Positions 17,691 to 25,885 of a DNA stretch of 64,000 bases are shown here, one piece after another (position 1 is the first letter of the stretch; every line of letters starts with the position of its first letter). Source of the stretch: JBBSAT01 sp044223665 (GTDB lineage: Bacteria > Myxococcota_A > Polyangia > Polyangiales > Sandaracinaceae); assembly GCA_044223665.1 (NCBI GenBank), contig JBGALT010000010.1:1-64000 (forward strand), written 5' to 3'. A model generated the notes under the pieces. The model did no database searches. It was not told the DNA's origin and saw only the letters and a list, made by a program, of their open reading frames with translations. The translations under genes and the position numbers were made by a program.

Positions 17691-17722
17691 GAAAACGAGA
17701 ACGGCGGCCCGGAGGCCGCCGT
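17691..17722 (-). terminator. Rho-independent terminator after the Cys-rich lipoprotein
   Basis: Perfect 9-bp arms ACGGCGGCC (17701-17709) and GGCCGCCGT (17714-17722) with loop CGGA. On the minus strand the stem is followed by TCTCGTTTTCC. It lies 41 bp beyond the stop of the gene at 17763. Confidence 0.78.
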
Positions 17723-17762
17723 CTCGAGGGAGCTCACCGGCGCATGGCCGGTGACGACGTGC

Positions 17763-18791
17763 TCACTGGCACATCGCGTTCACGCACTCGTTCATCCCGG
17801 TGCAGGTGTCGCTGGTGCGGCACTCGGGCGTCGTGCTGCCGTCCGCGACACAGAGGTAGCGCGAGCTGGCCGTGTCGAGCTGGCAGTGCGGGAGCTGCGA
17901 GTCGATGGTGGAGCACTCGTTGTCCGTCATGGTCGGGCACGGGGTCCGGCAGACGTGCGCCAGGCACACGCGGCCGCTCGCACAGTCCGTGTCGACGTTG
18001 CAGGTGATGTGCGGCTGCCAGCTCGGGTGGCAGAACATGTCGTCGCCGCAGTAGCTGGTCTCGCGGCCCGCCGTGGGGCAGCTCGCGCCGCCGTGGCAGT
18101 CGGCGAGGCAGCGGCCGCCGACACAGTGCTCGCCGGTGGCGCACGTCGCGCTGGTCTCGCAGTCGACCTGCGCTTCGCAGTGGTGGCTCGTGTTGCAGAC
18201 GTCGCCCGCGACGCAGTCCGCGTCGGTGGTGCAGACCGCCGTGCACTCCGCGTTCACGCACGTCGTGCCGGCGGCACAGTCGTGGTCGAACTGGCAGGTC
18301 GTGTCGAGCGGGGCGCACTCGCCCTCGATGCAGCGATCGCCGTTCTGGCAGTCGGTGTTGGCGCGGCACTCGTTCGGGCCGTGCGGGACGCACGTGTCGC
18401 GGAAGTCGCACCACGCGCCGGCGCCGGCGGGCGAGCCGATGCAGCTCTCGTCCGTCGTGCACGTGGTCGAGGGCGTGCAGACCTGCACGTCGCACATGAA
18501 GCCGACGTCACAGTCGCCGTGCGTCAGGCAGACGCGCGGGCCGTCCACGCACGAGCCGTTGTCGCAGTGCTCGTCGGTCCCGCACTGCGCGTCGCTGGTG
18601 CACGTCGCGCCCTGGCAGGTCCCGGCCACGCAGGTCAGGCCGCCCGGGCAGGGATTCGACACGCTGCACGGCAGCGGGTGCCCGTTGTCCGAGTAGATGG
18701 GGCAACCGGGCAACAGAGCGGCGAGCGGGAGGGCGATCCACAGGACCTGCACCTTCGAGCCACCCAGCCGCTTGGAATCGAGGATATTCAT
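17763..18791 (-). CDS. Cys-rich (Dickkopf-like) lipoprotein
   Basis: 342 residues. The ATG at 18791 has an AGGAGG ribosome binding site, and the signal ends in the lipobox LLPGC. The rest is a chain of short disulfide units of the form C-x-SDAQCGTDEHCDNGSC or CTTDADCVAGDVCNTSHHC, about ten in all, each with 3-4 Cys. No catalytic domain is visible. Myxobacterial genomes hold many such proteins; most are taken to be cell-surface structural or adhesive proteins. Monocistronic with a clear terminator. Confidence 0.83.
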   Translation of the reverse strand: MNILDSKRLGGSKVQVLWIALPLAALLPGCPIYSDNGHPLPCSVSNPCPGGLTCVAGTCQGATCTSDAQCGTDEHCDNGSCVDGPRVCLTHGDCDVGFMCDVQVCTPSTTCTTDESCIGSPAGAGAWCDFRDTCVPHGPNECRANTDCQNGDRCIEGECAPLDTTCQFDHDCAAGTTCVNAECTAVCTTDADCVAGDVCNTSHHCEAQVDCETSATCATGEHCVGGRCLADCHGGASCPTAGRETSYCGDDMFCHPSWQPHITCNVDTDCASGRVCLAHVCRTPCPTMTDNECSTIDSQLPHCQLDTASSRYLCVADGSTTPECRTSDTCTGMNECVNAMCQ

Positions 18792-18936
18792 GGCGCGCCT
18801 CCTTCGGCGTTCGGGCCTGCAGATAGCTACGATCGTGCCAGGCCGTTCTCTCCCTCGGCGCAGGGTTTTCTGCACTCCGGGCGGGAACGAGTGAACTCGA
18901 GTTCACTCGTCCTGGCTGGGGATCGAAAACGAGTCT

Positions 18937-19833
18937 TCACGGGGCGTCCAGTTCTTCGACCTCGTCGGGCGCCGATTCGGGGGGCTCGAGCCCCCTTTCC
19001 GGGGCGACCGGGGGGGAGGCGTCCGAGGCGCCCGAGGGGGGGCCCGAGGTGGGCGGGGTCATCCGGGCCATCGGGTCGACCGCGTGGCCGCCCACGTGGA
19101 GCTCGAAGTGTAGGTGCGCGCCGTGCGCGAGGCCCGTGTCGCCGACGGCCGCGATCACCTCGCCCCGAGCCACACGCTGCCCGGGCACGACGAAGGTCGC
19201 CGAGCAGTGTCCGTAGAGCGTCACGCTGGCGTCGGCGTGCACGATCAGGACGGCGTTGCCGTACCCGCTCATGCCGTTGTCGGAGTAGACGACCACACCG
19301 TCGTTGACCGCGAGGATCGGGGTGCCCTCGGGAGCGCCGATGTCCACTCCCTCGTGGGCGTGGCGCCGACGCGTCCGACGGATGCGCCCACCGCGGCCGA
19401 CCGCGATCGCCGCGTGCATCCCGAACCCGCGCCAGACGCGCCCGCCGGCGACGGGCCAGGCGAGATCGGCGACCGCCGGGCTCCCGACCGCGGCGACCCA
19501 GCCCTCGCGGGGCGCCTCCACCAGCGCACGCCGCGCGGCACCGTCGGTGATGCCGAGCTCCTGCGCCCGGGCGCCGTCCTCGTCGGTGCGGCGCGGCACC
19601 CGTCGCGGCCCTTCACACACCCGCCGCCCGCGCGTGCGGTGGCAGTCGCGCCCGTGGCTCTCGGCCCACGCGATCTCGCGCCGGACACCGGCCGGGATGT
19701 GTACGCCCTCGACGACGTGGTCGGCCGCGCCCGCGTCCGCGGTGGGCGAGGCCGGCATGCCCGCGTCGTCCTGGGCGGCGAGGGGCGCCGGGACGGCCAG
19801 GACGAGCGCCATCACCCACGTCGGCGCGCGCAT
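18937..19833 (-). CDS. M23 (LytM) family metallopeptidase
   Basis: 298 residues from the ATG at 19833, with a Sec signal (VMALVLAVPAPLAAQ). The LytM core holds the first zinc ligands HEGVD (His160, Asp164), then YGHC and the HLH pair (His240, His242), so all metal ligands are present. Gly-Gly or peptidoglycan cross-link cleavage in the periplasm or outside the cell is the family role. An Ala/Asp/Gly linker precedes the domain, and a Pro/Ser/Glu-rich tail follows it. It starts 8 bp after the ATP-grasp stop, so it is the last gene of an operon with the ATP-grasp and MYXO-CTERM genes. Confidence 0.87.
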   Translation of the reverse strand: MRAPTWVMALVLAVPAPLAAQDDAGMPASPTADAGAADHVVEGVHIPAGVRREIAWAESHGRDCHRTRGRRVCEGPRRVPRRTDEDGARAQELGITDGAARRALVEAPREGWVAAVGSPAVADLAWPVAGGRVWRGFGMHAAIAVGRGGRIRRTRRRHAHEGVDIGAPEGTPILAVNDGVVVYSDNGMSGYGNAVLIVHADASVTLYGHCSATFVVPGQRVARGEVIAAVGDTGLAHGAHLHFELHVGGHAVDPMARMTPPTSGPPSGASDASPPVAPERGLEPPESAPDEVEELDAP

Positions 19834-19841
19834 CCGCGCTC

Positions 19842-21086
19842 CTACTGCGCTCGGACGCGGATCGTCTGACCGACCTGATCCAGCATCCGCCGCAGCTCGT
19901 CGTAGTCCGGGTGCTTCATCCGGAGCCAAGCGTTGGCCATGTAGCCAGCCTCGACCGGCTGGGTCGGCGTGCCCGGCGGCGGGAAGTGCGCGTCGATGAT
20001 CCACTGACCGTAGTGACGCTCGATGGCCTGGATTCCATCGTAGCCAGCGATGCGCCCGTCGCGATCGGGACGGAGCGCGATGATCCCCGCCGAGAAGCGC
20101 CGGGAGGGAGGCTTGCCCGGGTGGCCGTGCACGACCGCCATCGCCCACTCGCGGTAGATGTCGATCTCGTTGCCGGCCGCATAGAGGTCCCACGCGCGCA
20201 CGCCGGGCGGGCGGCAGCCGATCTCGCTGAACTTCAGGCCCTTCGGCCCGAAGAACCACTCCATGTGCGTCGCGCTCGTCCCGATCTCGAGGGCCTGGAT
20301 GACCTTGCGGCCGAGCCCCTTGATCTCGTCGTAGCCCGGCGCCGAGTCGATGCGGTTGGTGGCGATGAACTGCGGCGAGATCCACCGCGTCCGCATCGCC
20401 TCGAGCACGTTCGGGTAGTAGTGGCAGACGAACTCGTGGGCGACGCGGCCACCGATGCTGATCGTGTCGTAGAAGCCCTCGTGACCCTCCACGAACTCCT
20501 CGACGGCGATGCCCCCTCCTCGCGCGCCCCCTCCGCGCCCGATGCGCATCGCCGCGAGGCCCTCTTCGAGCTCGCCGTCGCTCGTCACCTTGCGCGTGCC
20601 GCTCGCCCCCGCGCCGTCGCGCGGCTTCAGGATGAGCGGGTAGCCGACGCGCGCGGCGAACGCACGAATCTCGTCCGCGGAGTCCGAGCCGAGCGATGCC
20701 GCCGTGGGGATCCCGGCCTCGCGCAAGACCTCCTTCATGGAGGGCTTGTCGCGGCAGAGGAAGGTCGTCCGCACGCTCGTGCCGGGGATGCCGCACTTCT
20801 CGCGCACCTTCGCCGCGGCCATCACGTGCGCCTCGACGACGGCCTCGAGACGATCGACGCGCACGCGGCCCTGCAGCCATCGCACGACGCGCTCGATCTC
20901 GGCCTCGCTCGTGACGTTCGAGACCTCCTCGTAGTGGCTGAGCCACTCGCGCATCTCGGGATCGAGCGAGCCCTTGGGGCGCTCCCCGATCCCCGTGACG
21001 CGCGCGCCCACGGCGTGGAGGGCGCGCACGAACTCGCGTTGGTTGGCGGGAAAGCAGGGCTCGATGAAGACGACGTCGACCGGCAT
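19842..21086 (-). CDS. ATP-grasp domain ligase
   Basis: 414 residues. The N-terminal pre-ATP-grasp region (VVFIEPCFPANQREFVRALH) is followed by the ATP-grasp core: YPLILKPRDGAGASGTRKV (nucleotide-binding Lys and Gly loop), VEEFVEGHEGFYD, and a metal-binding segment FSEIGCRPPG. It resembles the carboxylate-amine ligases related to biotin carboxylase and D-Ala-D-Ala ligase. The substrate cannot be assigned. The start lies 12 bp after the TAG of the frame-corrected MYXO-CTERM gene. Confidence 0.88.
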   Translation of the reverse strand: MPVDVVFIEPCFPANQREFVRALHAVGARVTGIGERPKGSLDPEMREWLSHYEEVSNVTSEAEIERVVRWLQGRVRVDRLEAVVEAHVMAAAKVREKCGIPGTSVRTTFLCRDKPSMKEVLREAGIPTAASLGSDSADEIRAFAARVGYPLILKPRDGAGASGTRKVTSDGELEEGLAAMRIGRGGGARGGGIAVEEFVEGHEGFYDTISIGGRVAHEFVCHYYPNVLEAMRTRWISPQFIATNRIDSAPGYDEIKGLGRKVIQALEIGTSATHMEWFFGPKGLKFSEIGCRPPGVRAWDLYAAGNEIDIYREWAMAVVHGHPGKPPSRRFSAGIIALRPDRDGRIAGYDGIQAIERHYGQWIIDAHFPPPGTPTQPVEAGYMANAWLRMKHPDYDELRRMLDQVGQTIRVRAQ

Positions 21087-21098
21087 TGCGCGCGGAGC

Positions 21099-22527
21099 CT
21101 ACCACCGACGGCGCGCGCGGCGGCGCGCGACCGAGAAGAGCGCCGCGAGCGCGATCAGGAGCGCGCGCGCGCGCGCTGCCGGCTCCGGCGGCGCTGCAGC
21201 GGCACCCTCCCCCGCCCGCGAAGGTCGAGCCGACGCCACCATCGATGCCGACGGACGCGTCCGCGCCAGCCGATCCGGCGTCGGCCGCGGCCGCGTCGCC
21301 CGCGCTCGCGTCGACCCGGAGCGTGCCCGCGTCGTCGAGAGCCGTGCCCGCGTCCTCGTCGACGACCGCGGCGTCCACGACGGCCGCGTCGACGCCCGCG
21401 TCGGGCGGAGGCACGTAGGCCACCGCGCAGGCATCGCCGCCGGCGGGCGTGTAGCAGTCGTTGGTCCCGCCGCCGTTCAGACAGCGCATGTCGTCGCAGG
21501 CGTTCGGCGCGCCGTCGCCGTCGCAGTCGCCCTCCCAGAAGCTCGAGGTCGGGACCCCGGCGGTGGAGACGAAGCAGCCGATGTCGACGTTCGTGGGCGT
21601 GGGGCTGCAGCTGGCGTCGAAGAAGTCTCCGTAGAGGCAGATGCCGTCACGGCGGACGCCGGGATCGAGGCCGGCCGGTAGCGCGCGGCAGACACCCGTC
21701 TGGCCCGCGAGCATCGGGCACTGCTCGGGGAACGGCGTCCCCGTCTGGCAGAGAAACAAGGTGCCGCACGAGGGGCGGCAGCGCGGGGCCTCGCTCCAGC
21801 CGTCCTCGCAGACGCCGATGTCGCACGGCAGCGCGGCGCCACCGGTGCGACACGGGCGCGCGAGGCCGCAGCTCACGCCCGTGCCGTCGTACGAGCAGGC
21901 GAGCGCGGGCGGCGAGGAACAGAAGGGGCTGTCGAACCCGGCGGTCAGCGCGCAGCTCCCCGGGCTCGCGGTGCAGGGATTGGTGTCGTGGCCGTTCGGG
22001 CAGCCGTCGTCGTCGCAGTCCCCGCGGAAGTAGTCCTCGGTCAGCTGGCCCGTCGCCGGGTCGGTGTGACAGGCGTGCTGCATCGCGAGTGGGATGTGTG
22101 AGCCCGCGGCAGTGCAGTACGTGATCTGGGCGGCGGCCGGTCGCCCAGTGCCCGCGCGATAGGTGCACGCATTAGGCGCCGTCGAGCCACTCGCCGGCTC
22201 GACCGGATCGCAGGTGCCGACGATACCGTTGAGCGCCGGGCAGTCGGCCGCTTGCCCGCACGAGAACATGGTCCCGCAGTCCGGGACGCAGCGTGGCTCT
22301 CCGAGGGGCGGGGCGAGCGGGACGCACGCGTAGTCGTCGGTCGCTGCACCGAGGACGCAGTCGCGCCGGAGCGAGCACGCGCGAAGCGCCCCACAGCGCC
22401 GCGTGCCGTCGATGTCCAGCGCGCAGACGCCGGGCTCCGCGAGCGCGGCTCCCGTCGGAGCGAGGGCGAGCACGAAGCCGAACGCCAGCGCCCACCGAGC
22501 GGCGCGGCCGGAAGCAAAGCAGCTCAT
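21099..22527 (-). pseudogene. MYXO-CTERM Cys-rich protein, frameshifted at a (GC)8 tract
   Basis: The ATG at 22527 follows GGAGGTG, and a Sec signal ends in GAALAEPG. About 450 in-frame residues hold Cys-rich blocks (CSLRRDCVLGAATDDYAC, FRGDCDDDGCPNGHDTNPC and similar) and a D-A-G/V-D-A linker. The frame then reaches GGGGCRC, the conserved Cys motif of a MYXO-CTERM sorting tail, and is lost at a (GC)8 run at 21161-21176. One extra GC pair would restore a hydrophobic helix (ALLIALAALF), an Arg cluster and the TAG at 21099-21101. As written, the frame instead runs open into the M23 gene. Either a slippage-prone phase-variable site or an assembly error. Confidence 0.75.
21161..21176. repeat. (GC)8 dinucleotide tract at the frameshift point
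   Basis: Eight GC units lie between GGA and TGCC on the plus strand. Nine (or six) units would put the MYXO-CTERM membrane helix and Arg tail back in frame with the upstream coding region. Confidence 0.9.
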
Positions 22528-22649
22528 GAAGCACCTCCGAGGGTGATCGCCCCCCAAGATCTCCATGGTCGGCCACTCCTCCGCGCGAATCAACCACCGG
22601 GCGAGGAACGCCGTTTTCGTGTGTCCGTAGGGCCCTGGCCAGCGTTACG

Positions 22650-24608
22650 ATGGGAACGGAGATGGCGGGCGAGCACCAGTACGAACTGCTCGAGCGGATC
22701 GGCGTCGGCGGAATGGCGGAGGTCTACCGCGCCAACGCGCTCGGCGCGGAGGGCTTCGAGCGCCCCATCGCCATCAAGCGGATCCTTCCGAACCTCGCGG
22801 AGGACGAGGACTTCGTGAAGATGTTCATCGACGAGGCCAAGATCGCGGTGCAGCTCTCGCACCCGAACATCGTCGGCATCTTCGATCTCGGGCGCTTCGG
22901 CGACGACTACTTCATCGCCATGGAGCTCGTGCACGGGCGCGACCTCCGGCAGATCCAGGATCGCGAGGCGCAGCTGGGCCGGCGCATGCCGATCGAGATC
23001 GCGCTGCACTCGGCGATGAAGGTCTGCGAGGCGCTGCACCACGCGCACTTCAAGGGCGGCGGCGGCCTGATGGACGATCGCGTCTTCATCATCCACCGCG
23101 ACGTCTCGCCGCAGAACGTCCTCGTCTCCTACGACGGGCAGGTGAAGGTCACCGACTTCGGCCTCGCGAAGGCGGCGGGCCGCGCCGTGCAGACGCAGGC
23201 CGGCATCATCAAGGGCAAGCTCGCGTACATGTCGCCCGAGCAGCTGACCAACGTCCCGATCGACCAGCGCAGCGACGTCTTCGCCGCCGGCACGCTGCTC
23301 TGGGAGATGCTGACCGGCGAGCGCCTCTTCCTCGGGAAGAACGACCGCGAGACGATCCAGAACGTCTTCCAGGCGCGCATCCAGTCGACGCGCGCGCTCG
23401 ACCCCGCGATCCCCGAAGACCTCGATCGCGTGGTGATGCGCGCGCTCGCGAAGGACCGTGACGCGCGATATCGCACCGCGCAGGAGCTGCACGACGACCT
23501 CGAGGAGGCCGCCTACGCGTGCAACGCGATGATCGGCGCACCGGCCGTGTCGGCCTACATGCGGGCACTGTTCCCGGAGGCCGAGGTCTCCGGCTCGGTG
23601 CGCCGCCGCGATCCGCGCGCGGCGACGGCCGAGATCCGGCTCTCGGACGTCGGCGGCCCCGGCCGCAAGGCCCCGCTCGCGCAGCCCTTCGCGATGGGCT
23701 CGCTCGCGGACGCCGAAGAGATCGACTCCGAGGAGCTCGAGGACGACGACGAGCCGGAAGAGATCGACGACTTCGTCGAGGCGGAGCCCGATTCGGTCGC
23801 GCCACCGCGCTACCAGGGGCCCCTGGCCGAGCTGCCCGATGCCGAGCCCGAGCCCGAGCCCGATCCCGAGGAGAGCCGACAGACGATCCCGCCGATCGGG
23901 CTGCTCGAGGCGGCGACGCCGGCGATGCCCGAGCCCCCGCCGGCCGTCACGGAGGCCAATCGGGATCCCGCACCGGTGACGACCTCGGTCTCCTTCGGCC
24001 ACGATCCCGTGAGTGCGTCGCGCGCGTCGCCTTCGGCGCGCGAGGCACCCGCGACGCACGGCAGCGGCCCCCGCGCGGTCCAAGCGCCTGCGCAAGGAGT
24101 CATGCGGCCACCGCCGGTCGTCGCGGCCGCCCATCATCCCTCGTTCGGCGAGGAAGACGACGACACCGCGGACCGCACGATGTACGGCGCGCCCCCGACG
24201 GCGAGCCTCGACGCAGCCGCCGATCTCGCGCGCGCGACGGCCGAGTACCGGGGCGAGCTCGACGCGGCGCTCGCGGCGATGGAGGGGCTCGAGACGATGG
24301 ACGGCGGCGCCGACGCGCGCGTGCTTCCCGAGGAGATGCTCACCACCAAGCACCACGCGCCGAGCACGGACCTGATCGCGCGATCTCGTCGCGAGGTGCC
24401 GCGAGCCGGCGCAGCGCTGCCCGCCACGCCGAGCGCCGCGCCGCGCGCGCAGCACGACACGATCCCGCCCGCCGACGCCTACGACGATCACACCGTGGTC
24501 GGCGGGAGCGGGACCCACGCTCCGGAGCCGGGCTCGTTCCGCACGAACGAGTGGGAAGACGAGACGACGCCGATCGGCGGTGAGGCCGGGCAGCGGCGGC
24601 GTCGCTGA
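22650..24608 (+). CDS. Ser/Thr protein kinase with long acidic C-terminal region
   Basis: 652 residues. The kinase domain (about 11-290) is complete: Gly loop GVGGMAEVY (18-26), Lys43, Glu62, HRDVSPQN with Asp151 and Asn156, DFG at 169-171 and SPEQ near 195. The C-terminal 350 residues are low-complexity, Pro/Ala/Glu/Asp-rich, with no membrane segment, so the kinase is soluble. PknB-type kinases of this class are abundant in myxobacteria and regulate development and secondary metabolism. A second ATG at 22662 could be the start. Divergent from the MYXO-CTERM operon. Targets unknown. Confidence 0.92.
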   Translation: MGTEMAGEHQYELLERIGVGGMAEVYRANALGAEGFERPIAIKRILPNLAEDEDFVKMFIDEAKIAVQLSHPNIVGIFDLGRFGDDYFIAMELVHGRDLRQIQDREAQLGRRMPIEIALHSAMKVCEALHHAHFKGGGGLMDDRVFIIHRDVSPQNVLVSYDGQVKVTDFGLAKAAGRAVQTQAGIIKGKLAYMSPEQLTNVPIDQRSDVFAAGTLLWEMLTGERLFLGKNDRETIQNVFQARIQSTRALDPAIPEDLDRVVMRALAKDRDARYRTAQELHDDLEEAAYACNAMIGAPAVSAYMRALFPEAEVSGSVRRRDPRAATAEIRLSDVGGPGRKAPLAQPFAMGSLADAEEIDSEELEDDDEPEEIDDFVEAEPDSVAPPRYQGPLAELPDAEPEPEPDPEESRQTIPPIGLLEAATPAMPEPPPAVTEANRDPAPVTTSVSFGHDPVSASRASPSAREAPATHGSGPRAVQAPAQGVMRPPPVVAAAHHPSFGEEDDDTADRTMYGAPPTASLDAAADLARATAEYRGELDAALAAMEGLETMDGGADARVLPEEMLTTKHHAPSTDLIARSRREVPRAGAALPATPSAAPRAQHDTIPPADAYDDHTVVGGSGTHAPEPGSFRTNEWEDETTPIGGEAGQRRRR

Positions 24609-24675
24609 GATGTGTCGAACGTCAGCTCGGCACCGAGAGACGCCGCTGAGGAATGCAGGAATGCAGGACCGGAAT

Positions 24676-24832
24676 TGCGACCGATAGGTCGCACCTGGGA
24701 ACACAGGCGGCGCGCAACGCGCCGCGCAGATCACATCGAGCAAGCAGGTGGTTCCAACCGGCTCTCCCATCGCGAGCTGCGCCGCGCTGTGCGCGGCCTA
24801 TGTCGCCAGGTTGCGTCCCCTAGCGGACGCAA
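24676..24832. repeat. Two hairpins after the kinase gene
   Basis: Hairpin 1: TGCGACC-GATA-GGTCGCA (24676-24693). Hairpin 2: TTGCGTCC (24811-24818) and GGACGCAA (24825-24832) with a 6-nt loop, followed on the plus strand by TTCGGCCTGTTT. The second could be a weak terminator for the kinase transcript. The rest of 24609-24890 holds no gene I can support. Confidence 0.45.
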
Positions 24833-24890
24833 TTCGGCCTGTTTCGGTCGATCTGTGCTCTTGCGTTCCTCGGCGGGGACTCACGGGCGC

Positions 24891-25772
24891 TCACTCGGGC
24901 GCGAGCGCCTGCCCTAGCGCATCGAGGATCACGGCGCGCCACGAGCGCCAGGCGTGCTCGCCGTCGAACTCGAGCGCCCGCACGGGGATCTCGTGTGCTT
25001 CGAGGTGCGCGACGAGGGCGCGCGAGCCCTCGCGCACGAGCTCCCGATCCCGCGTCCCCCACGCGACGGTGAGGCGCGCGCCGTGGAGATCGCTCGGACG
25101 GCGCCAGACCACGAACGGATCGTCGGCCTCGATGCGCGCGCGCGGCTCGGGTGGCCCGAAGACGTGGTGCGTGGGGATGATGATGTTGTTCAGCGGGTCC
25201 TCGATGAACGCGATCCGGCGATCGGTGTCGAGCGAGGGGCCGCTGATCGCGGTCACCGTGCGAAACGATCCCGGGCGATGGACGGCGAAGCGCAGCGCGC
25301 CCTCGGCCCCCATCGAGACCCCCATGACGTGACAGTCGCCGGGACAGTCGGCCGTGTGCAGCTGCGCCGCCAGGCGCGGCACGAGCTCGTCCATCACGAA
25401 GTCCTCGTAGTGGCGCGAGCCGTCGTACCAGTTCGCCCAGAAGCCGAGGTCGCCCTCGGGCACGATGACCACCGCTCGCGCGATCGCCCCGCTGGCCATC
25501 GCCTCGGCGATCGCCGCGCCCAGGCCCGCGCGATCGAGGCAGTCGGGGCCGTCGCCGCCGCCGTGCAAGAAGACGACGATCGGAAGGCGCTCGGCCTGGC
25601 CCAGATCCGGCGGCGCGTACACCGCATACTGCATCCAGACGCCGCGCATCGCCGCGCTCGGCATCGTCGTGTACGAGAGCGCGCGCGGAAACGTGTCGCA
25701 GCCGGGCGACGCGAGCGCCGCCAGCGCGAGCGCCGAGCACGAGAGGGCGCGGAGACGGTGGAAGGCCGACAC
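24891..25772 (-). CDS. Putative esterase lipoprotein (alpha/beta-hydrolase)
   Basis: 293 residues from a GTG at 25772; no ATG lies before the signal, and a lipobox-like ASPGC follows a hydrophobic Leu/Ala stretch. The mature part is an esterase-D/feruloyl-esterase-like hydrolase: oxyanion region VVFLHGGGDGPD, nucleophile elbow GVSMGAEGA, and a C-terminal acid and His region (WGTRDRELV, DGEHAWRSW). Likely anchored in the envelope and facing the periplasm or medium. Substrate unknown. The start is moderately uncertain because no strong ribosome binding site is visible. Confidence 0.8.
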   Translation of the reverse strand: MSAFHRLRALSCSALALAALASPGCDTFPRALSYTTMPSAAMRGVWMQYAVYAPPDLGQAERLPIVVFLHGGGDGPDCLDRAGLGAAIAEAMASGAIARAVVIVPEGDLGFWANWYDGSRHYEDFVMDELVPRLAAQLHTADCPGDCHVMGVSMGAEGALRFAVHRPGSFRTVTAISGPSLDTDRRIAFIEDPLNNIIIPTHHVFGPPEPRARIEADDPFVVWRRPSDLHGARLTVAWGTRDRELVREGSRALVAHLEAHEIPVRALEFDGEHAWRSWRAVILDALGQALAPE

Positions 25773-25885
25773 GCAGGCGAGCCTACCGAAGTTCGCGCTC
25801 GGCGGGCTCACGTGCGCGACGGTGACCCGCGATCCCCACGAATCGGCCGCGATCGTAGGGGCCCGCCCCGCGGGGGCCCCGGTCG

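Noticed and set aside
18937..22527. A 1200-residue protein joining the MYXO-CTERM gene to the M23 peptidase
   Set aside because: The middle third is an out-of-frame reading of the ATP-grasp gene. The fusion arises only because the frame is lost at the (GC)8 tract.
24609..24890. Possible tRNA or small RNA after the kinase gene
   Set aside because: Two short hairpins only; no cloverleaf, no T-loop consensus and no recognisable RNA family.
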